Origin: Paracoccus ravus
Lineage (GTDB): Bacteria > Pseudomonadota > Alphaproteobacteria > Rhodobacterales > Rhodobacteraceae
Direction: 5' to 3'
Length of the DNA stretch: 56,145 nt
Assembly (NCBI RefSeq): GCF_004522175.1
Contig: NZ_SDEB01000025.1
Location: 1-56,145, forward strand
The notes under the pieces are model-generated. The model was not told the DNA's origin. It searched no databases and saw only the letters and a program-made list of their open reading frames with translations. Of the stretch, positions 52,498 through 56,145 are shown one piece after another. The first letter of the stretch is position 1. Every line of letters begins with the position of its first letter. The translations under genes were made by a program, and so were the position numbers.

Positions 52498-53223
52498 ATG
52501 CAGCAGATCGAAAGGCGCAATCTCATCACGGGCGGGCTGGTGCTGGCGGGTGGCGTGGCAGTCGGCGCCTTGCCCGCTGCGGCCCGGGAAAATCCCATGC
52601 CTGAGGCGTTGCGAAACGCGCTGGAACGCGAGTCGAATGCGCCGGTGCTTGGCAACGGCTCCGGCAACATCACCATGACCGAATTCTTCGACTACAACTG
52701 CCCACATTGCCGGGCTTCGGTCAAAAGCGTGCATGCCCTGATCTCGCAGGACAAGTCGTTGCGCGTGATTTTTCGCGAATGGCCGGTCTTTGGCGAGGGC
52801 TCGGAGTTTTCCGCCAAGGCCTCGCTCGCGGTCGCCGCTGGCCCAAGGGAAAACGCCGCAGCGCTGGCGTTTGACACCATCACGGACCCGGAACAGTTGC
52901 AGCAGGCGCTTGGCGCGTCGGCGCAACCCAGCATGATTTATGTCACTGCCGACTGGTGCGTGACCTGCCGGGGGATCGAGCGGAGCGTCCTTCCCCATCC
53001 CGCCGTGGCTGCGGCATTGCAGGACATGCGACTGCTCAAGGCCGATGTGACCACGCTGGACGACCAAAGGCAGGCGCTGATGCGCCAGATGGGCGCGGCC
53101 GGTCCGCCGACGATGATCTTTCTGGATGCTGATGGTCACGAGATCGAAGGCAGCCGACTGATCGGCCGCGTCGATCCGGCGCAACTGATCCTCGCCGCGA
53201 CCCGCCTCAAGGGCGGCGGCTAA
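52498..53223 (+). CDS. DsbA-DsbD chimera: truncated DsbA domain fused to a DsbD C-terminal thioredoxin domain
   Basis: A 241-residue secreted protein. It has a Tat/Sec-like signal (ERRNLITGGLVLAGGVAVGAL) and then a DsbA start (MPEALRNALERES, TEFFDYNCPHCRASV with CPHC at 68-71, REWPVFGEGSEFSAKASLA). At about residue 112 the DsbA sequence breaks off before its helical insert and cis-Pro half. From about 124 to 240 it follows the gamma domain of DsbD/ScsB: FDTITDPEQLQQAL, YVTADWCVTCRGIE (Cys154, Cys157), LLKADVTTLDD, GPPTMIFLDADG. So it carries two redox CxxC sites from opposing pathways. The frame is open and continuous. It resembles the intact DsbA at 53721-54365 in its first 110 residues. Confidence 0.85.
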   Translation: MQQIERRNLITGGLVLAGGVAVGALPAAARENPMPEALRNALERESNAPVLGNGSGNITMTEFFDYNCPHCRASVKSVHALISQDKSLRVIFREWPVFGEGSEFSAKASLAVAAGPRENAAALAFDTITDPEQLQQALGASAQPSMIYVTADWCVTCRGIERSVLPHPAVAAALQDMRLLKADVTTLDDQRQALMRQMGAAGPPTMIFLDADGHEIEGSRLIGRVDPAQLILAATRLKGGG

Positions 53224-53720
53224 TCGGCGGGACGTCGCTCGGGCCGCCGCTCCTTTCCTCCGATCGGCGGCCGATTTGAACCCTTGGCCTGTTGTCAGGC
53301 TGATGGCGGCCAGATTGCTGGGACGTCGGGTATTCTTCGCGATCAACCGGCAAGGGGCGGGTATTGGGGCTGTGCTCCGCGCTGGAGCCGACGCGGCGGG
53401 AAAGCAGCCGCGTTTCCGCCCCCAACTGGCAGACGGCACCGGCCGTCATCAGATGAGCGGGCGTCCACCTGACCGTTGCGAGATGCCGGAGATGGCCGGG
53501 GTGGCGGGGCAGAGGTTTCATGTGCCAGGCCAGTTCGTCGATCAGGGCGAATGAGGCATCACGATTGCTGAGTTGCGGGATCCCTTGATGCAGATTCTGT
53601 CTCATGCGCGGTGATGGGGCCGCCAGCGACCCTGTCTATCAACCGCGATGACAGGCTGCGCGCGGGTCAAAGCGCAGAGATTTTCCGCGCGCGACTGCCC
53701 TCCGGGATCGCGGATCTGCG
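53224..53720. other. 497-bp gap, no convincing gene
   Basis: A 132-codon minus-strand frame (53207-53605, with LIDELAWHMKPLPRHPGHLRHL) is the only candidate. It overlaps the end of the Dsb chimera, has no recognisable domain and no clear SD, so I leave it out. The chimera and the dsbA gene converge here; I see no strong terminator hairpin. Confidence 0.4.
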
Positions 53721-54365
53721 CTAGGTGCCGCTGCGTCGCGCCTCTTGGATCATGCGGCGCATTTCCCCTGCCGTCTGCTTGCCGACGCCGCCCAGATTGC
53801 CGACGATCAGACTCGGGGTGCCGACCAGCCCCATCTGCTCGGCGAGGATCCAGGAGTGCTCGATCTGCCGGGCGAGGGCGACATCCTCCATGTCCGCGCG
53901 CAAGCGGGTAATATCCAGCCCGACCTGTGCAGCGACGCGCATGGCGCTTTTGTCGTCAGCTTGGCCCTTGATGGCCAGAAGCGCCGTGTGGAATTGCCGA
54001 AAACGCCCCTGCCGAAGTGACGCGAGCGACGCACGGGCGCAGTAAAGCGACCCCGCGCCGAAAACCGGCCATTCCCGCAGAACCACACGCAAGCCGGGGT
54101 CATCCGCGATCACCTGGTGCAGGTCCGCGACCATGCTGCGGCAATAGGGACAGTTGTAGTCGAAGAACTCCGTCAGAGTGATGTCACCCGCCGGGTTGCC
54201 CAGAACCGCGCCCAGCTGCTCGCGCTCGAGCGCCTGCCGCAGCGCGGCAGGCATCTCGTTCTCTTGCGCCGAGAGGGGGGACGCCGCCAGCGCGACCACG
54301 CCCGAGGCAAGGCCAAGTTGCAGGAAATTCCGACGATTGCGCGAGGGGAAGGTAAGATGTGCCAT
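53721..54365 (-). CDS. DsbA-family thiol:disulfide oxidoreductase
   Basis: A 214-residue periplasmic DsbA-like protein (Com1/BdbD type). The signal peptide RRNFLQLGLASGVVALAASPLSAQ has a twin-arginine start. The mature part opens with EMPAALRQALEREQ and TLTEFFDYNCPYCRSMV (CPYC active site) and has the helical domain and the cis-Pro loop (MGLVGTPSLIVGN). It is a close relative of the N-terminal third of the chimera at 52498, sharing LREWPVFG. It is divergent from the L,D-transpeptidase gene, with a PmrA-type box in the 118-bp gap. Confidence 0.93.
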   Translation of the reverse strand: MAHLTFPSRNRRNFLQLGLASGVVALAASPLSAQENEMPAALRQALEREQLGAVLGNPAGDITLTEFFDYNCPYCRSMVADLHQVIADDPGLRVVLREWPVFGAGSLYCARASLASLRQGRFRQFHTALLAIKGQADDKSAMRVAAQVGLDITRLRADMEDVALARQIEHSWILAEQMGLVGTPSLIVGNLGGVGKQTAGEMRRMIQEARRSGT

Positions 54366-54407
54366 GACTGCTCCTTCGATGGTTCGGAGCAGGGGCTAGG
54401 TTGCGCG

Positions 54408-54430
54408 CCTTAAGCTGGGCTTAAGCCGGG
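54408..54430. promoter_or_regulatory. PmrA/QseB-type box between dsbA and the L,D-transpeptidase gene
   Basis: CTTAAG at 54409-54414 and 54420-54425, spaced exactly as at 52403-52425 and sharing 19 of 23 bases. It is 43 bp before the DsbA start (minus strand) and 58 bp before the transpeptidase start (plus strand). Each half-site is itself palindromic, so the box can serve both directions. Confidence 0.65.
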
Positions 54431-54483
54431 TCAGCCATCAGGGCGCCATCGGCACTTTGCCTCGAACGATTGGAGCATTCCCC

Positions 54484-55173
54484 ATGGCGCAACCTGTCCA
54501 TCGCCCACCTCTTTTCACCAGTGGTTGCCAAACGGGCGCCAGCCGTCGCGTCTTTCTGGGCGGCCTGCTGGCGACGGGGCTTTCGCTGCCCCGGTCGGCG
54601 GCGGCGCAGACCGTTGATCCGACGACGGGAGCGGTCGTGCAAGGCATGGCCCCCGTCGGCCGGGCACCGGATCTGGGGCGCTATCAGATCGACCCGACGC
54701 AGGACACGCGCCGCAACCTTTCCTCTTTTCGGACACGGCATTGGAGCGAGTTCTATCCCAGCCTCGGAAAGGGAGTGATCCTGGCCGATATCATGTCGCG
54801 CGCGCTGCATTTCTGGTCGGGCGATGAAAGCACCTATCTGCTGTTTCCTTGTTCCATCCCTGTTTCGGAAGAACTGACCAAGCGCGGCAGGACCGAGGTC
54901 GTGCGCAAGGCGCAGGCGCCGACATGGACGCCAACCTCGAGTATGCGCGAGCGCGATCCAACCCTGCCGCAAAGCGTCGCCGGTGGTAGCCCGGACAATC
55001 CTTTGGGCATCTATGCGCTCTATCTGTCATGGCCAGCATACTTGATCCACGGTACCCACGACACGCGCAAGATCGGTCGCAAATCCTCGAGCGGTTGCTA
55101 CGGGCTTTACAATGAGCATATCGCGCAGCTTTACGCCGTGGCGAAGGTCGGCACGCAGGTCACGATCTTTTAG
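54484..55173 (+). CDS. L,D-transpeptidase (YkuD fold) with Tat-type signal
   Basis: A 229-residue protein. SRRVFLGGLLATGLSLPRSA is a twin-arginine signal. The YkuD core contains PDNPLGIYALYLSWPAYLIHGTHDTRKIGRKSSS in pieces: HGTHD, then SSSGCYGLYNEHIAQLY with the catalytic Cys. The usual SHGC[IV]R is SSGCYG here: the His to Ser change is seen in related enzymes, but Gly instead of the Arg after Cys-x is unusual. ATG 54484 has GGAG upstream; a TTG at 54457 is weaker. It crosslinks peptidoglycan or attaches proteins to it in the periplasm. It probably shares the box at 54408 with dsbA. Confidence 0.88.
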   Translation: MAQPVHRPPLFTSGCQTGASRRVFLGGLLATGLSLPRSAAAQTVDPTTGAVVQGMAPVGRAPDLGRYQIDPTQDTRRNLSSFRTRHWSEFYPSLGKGVILADIMSRALHFWSGDESTYLLFPCSIPVSEELTKRGRTEVVRKAQAPTWTPTSSMRERDPTLPQSVAGGSPDNPLGIYALYLSWPAYLIHGTHDTRKIGRKSSSGCYGLYNEHIAQLYAVAKVGTQVTIF

Positions 55174-55378
55174 GATGCGGCGGTGGATGCGGATGTAGCC
55201 ACGGGTGGCGCAACTGAACCGATGCGATGGATGCTCCCACCCAACCGCATCTCGTATGCCACGATGGTTACATCCGAACCGAACGGATTGGGACATCGAT
55301 GAAGACGGCAATCAGGATGCTGGCGATCAACCTGGCGAATTGCAATTTCCAGGTTTGCGCAATCGGACAGGATGGAGC

Positions 55379-55794
55379 AGTTGCTTATACGGCTGCTTCA
55401 CCTTCGATGACGGGCGGGATCAGCAGATCTGGATCGGCGCAGGCATCGGCATCACGCCCTTCGTCGCGCGCATGAAGGAACGCGCGGCTGGTAAACTTGG
55501 GCCCGAATTGCCGCGGGTCGATCTTTTCCACATCACGAATGAGGTGGACGAGGCGGAACTGGAGCGACTGGCCGCCGACGCGCGCGCCGCGAATGTCCGA
55601 CTGCATCTGCTGATCGATACCCGCGACGGTCGCTTGAACGGCGCGCATATACGCGAAGTGGTGCCAGCTTGGCGGAGGCGGCCCTGCGGTCTTGCGGTCC
55701 GAACGGTTTCGCATCCGCCCTGCGCGCCGATTTCGCCGCGCAGGGTGTAGCAGTAGAAGAGTGCTTCCATCATGAACTGTTCGAGAAGCGGTGA
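55379..55794 (+). pseudogene. Ferric-reductase/ferredoxin-reductase C-terminal remnant, frameshifted
   Basis: From about 55380, YGCFTFDDGRDQQIWIGAGIGITPFVARMK and ARAANVRLHLLIDTRDGRLNGAHIREVVPAW give the NAD-binding end of an FAD/ferric-reductase-type membrane enzyme. Near 55668 the frame changes; the next frame continues SLAEAALRSCGPNGFASALRADF and ends FHHELFEKR at TGA 55792-55794. The membrane and FAD parts are absent: the 200 bp between 55174 and 55378 do not encode them. So this is a truncated and frameshifted relic. Confidence 0.82.
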
Positions 55795-55889
55795 GGGCGC
55801 AAGGGACGCAACAACCCTGTGCCGGGTGGCTGCAACGCGCCCCGGAGCCGACTTGGCTCTGTGGTTTGCGGGCAGAAAGGGCGGGCCAA

Positions 55890-56145
55890 TCACTTTTCCT
55901 GACAAAAGGCGGCGTAAAGCGCGGCCATCAGCACTTCGAGATCTGGGTCCGCGATGCGGTAGTGGACCGTCTGCGCCTCGCGTCGGGTGGCGACCATGCC
56001 GGCGTCGCGCAGCCGCGCGAGGTGCTGGCTCAGCGCCGACTGGCTCAGACCGATCCGGGCCTGCAATGCACCGACCGACATCTCGCCCTTGACCAACTCG
56101 CACAGGATCAGAAGCCGCTTGGGGTTTGCCACCAGAGACAGGCGC
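55890..56145 (-). CDS. ArsR/SmtB-family repressor (BigR/SqrR-like), N-terminus beyond the window
   Basis: The frame enters from the right edge (RLSLVANPKRLLILCELVKG) and ends at 55890. The winged helix SVGALQARIGLSQSALSQHLARLRDAGMVATRREAQTVHYRI is typical ArsR. There are exactly two cysteines in the visible part, one in ILCEL and one near the C-terminus (AAFCQEK), at the positions of the two sensor cysteines of BigR/SqrR/YgaV persulfide- or redox-responsive repressors. GTG 56130-56132 is an internal codon and probably not the start, because family-like sequence continues past it. Its target genes are outside the window or the neighbouring redox genes. Confidence 0.88.
   Translation of the reverse strand, partial: RLSLVANPKRLLILCELVKGEMSVGALQARIGLSQSALSQHLARLRDAGMVATRREAQTVHYRIADPDLEVLMAALYAAFCQEK

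Noticed and set aside
53207..53605. 132-codon minus-strand frame after the Dsb chimera
   Set aside because: It overlaps the chimera's 3' end and shows no recognisable protein pattern.
55281..55340. Asp-rich stretch DIDEDGNQDAGDQPGE resembling a calcium-binding repeat
   Set aside because: Only one copy, in a frame without start or family context upstream of a pseudogene; chance composition is more likely.

Overview
The window is GC-rich and densely coded. It carries Tat-type and Sec-type signal peptides, TRAP and ABC uptake operons, a DUF2076 protein and an ArsR repressor with two cysteines like the SqrR/BigR sensors. This fits an alphaproteobacterium of the Rhodobacteraceae, probably Paracoccus-like. 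That is an inference from gene content; there is no rRNA or tRNA gene to anchor it.

Layout. 1-610 holds remnants of IS3-type insertion sequences, one of them internally inverted. 611-4225 is a TetR-controlled EmrAB drug-efflux pair with a perfect 39-bp palindrome between the divergent genes. 4302-6508 encodes a YihS-like sugar isomerase and an outer-membrane barrel protein. 6641-13244 is a DeoR-led sugar operon: a CUT2-type ABC importer followed by AraD and AraB homologues, with no isomerase nearby. 13300-15897 holds an ECF sigma factor, its membrane anti-sigma factor, a Bax-inhibitor-1 family protein and a DUF2076 protein, closed by a clear terminator.

16082-23542 is the most unusual part. 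Five co-directional, closely spaced genes encode a pseudo-lipase/subtilase fusion, an M15-type peptidase with a second, lysozyme-like domain, an unrecognised 253-residue protein, an SGNH hydrolase and a trypsin-like protease. None has a visible signal peptide. It looks like a dedicated hydrolase cassette behind its own AT-rich promoter.

23638-37284 is transport and catabolism. A LysR gene converges on a TRAP operon that includes a cupin and an N-carbamoyl/hydantoin-type amidohydrolase. A LysR-linked dipeptide/oligopeptide ABC operon follows, ending in a CocE-type serine hydrolase. 37495-44119 contains a small membrane protein, an intact siderophore-interacting reductase and, divergent from it, a siderophore uptake operon in decay: frameshifts in the binding protein, both permeases and the TonB receptor, plus deletions.

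44222-50242 has a 928-residue winged-helix/NTPase regulator divergent from an alpha/beta hydrolase and an isochorismatase-fold hydrolase, then another alpha/beta hydrolase. 50642-56145 is an envelope and redox region: a cNMP-binding/flavin oxidoreductase, a DsbA-DsbD chimera, a DsbA, an L,D-transpeptidase, a truncated and frameshifted ferric-reductase remnant and an ArsR repressor cut by the window end. Two near-identical CTTAAG-N5-CTTAAG boxes lie upstream of the chimera and between the DsbA and transpeptidase genes, suggesting shared control by a PmrA/QseB-type response regulator.
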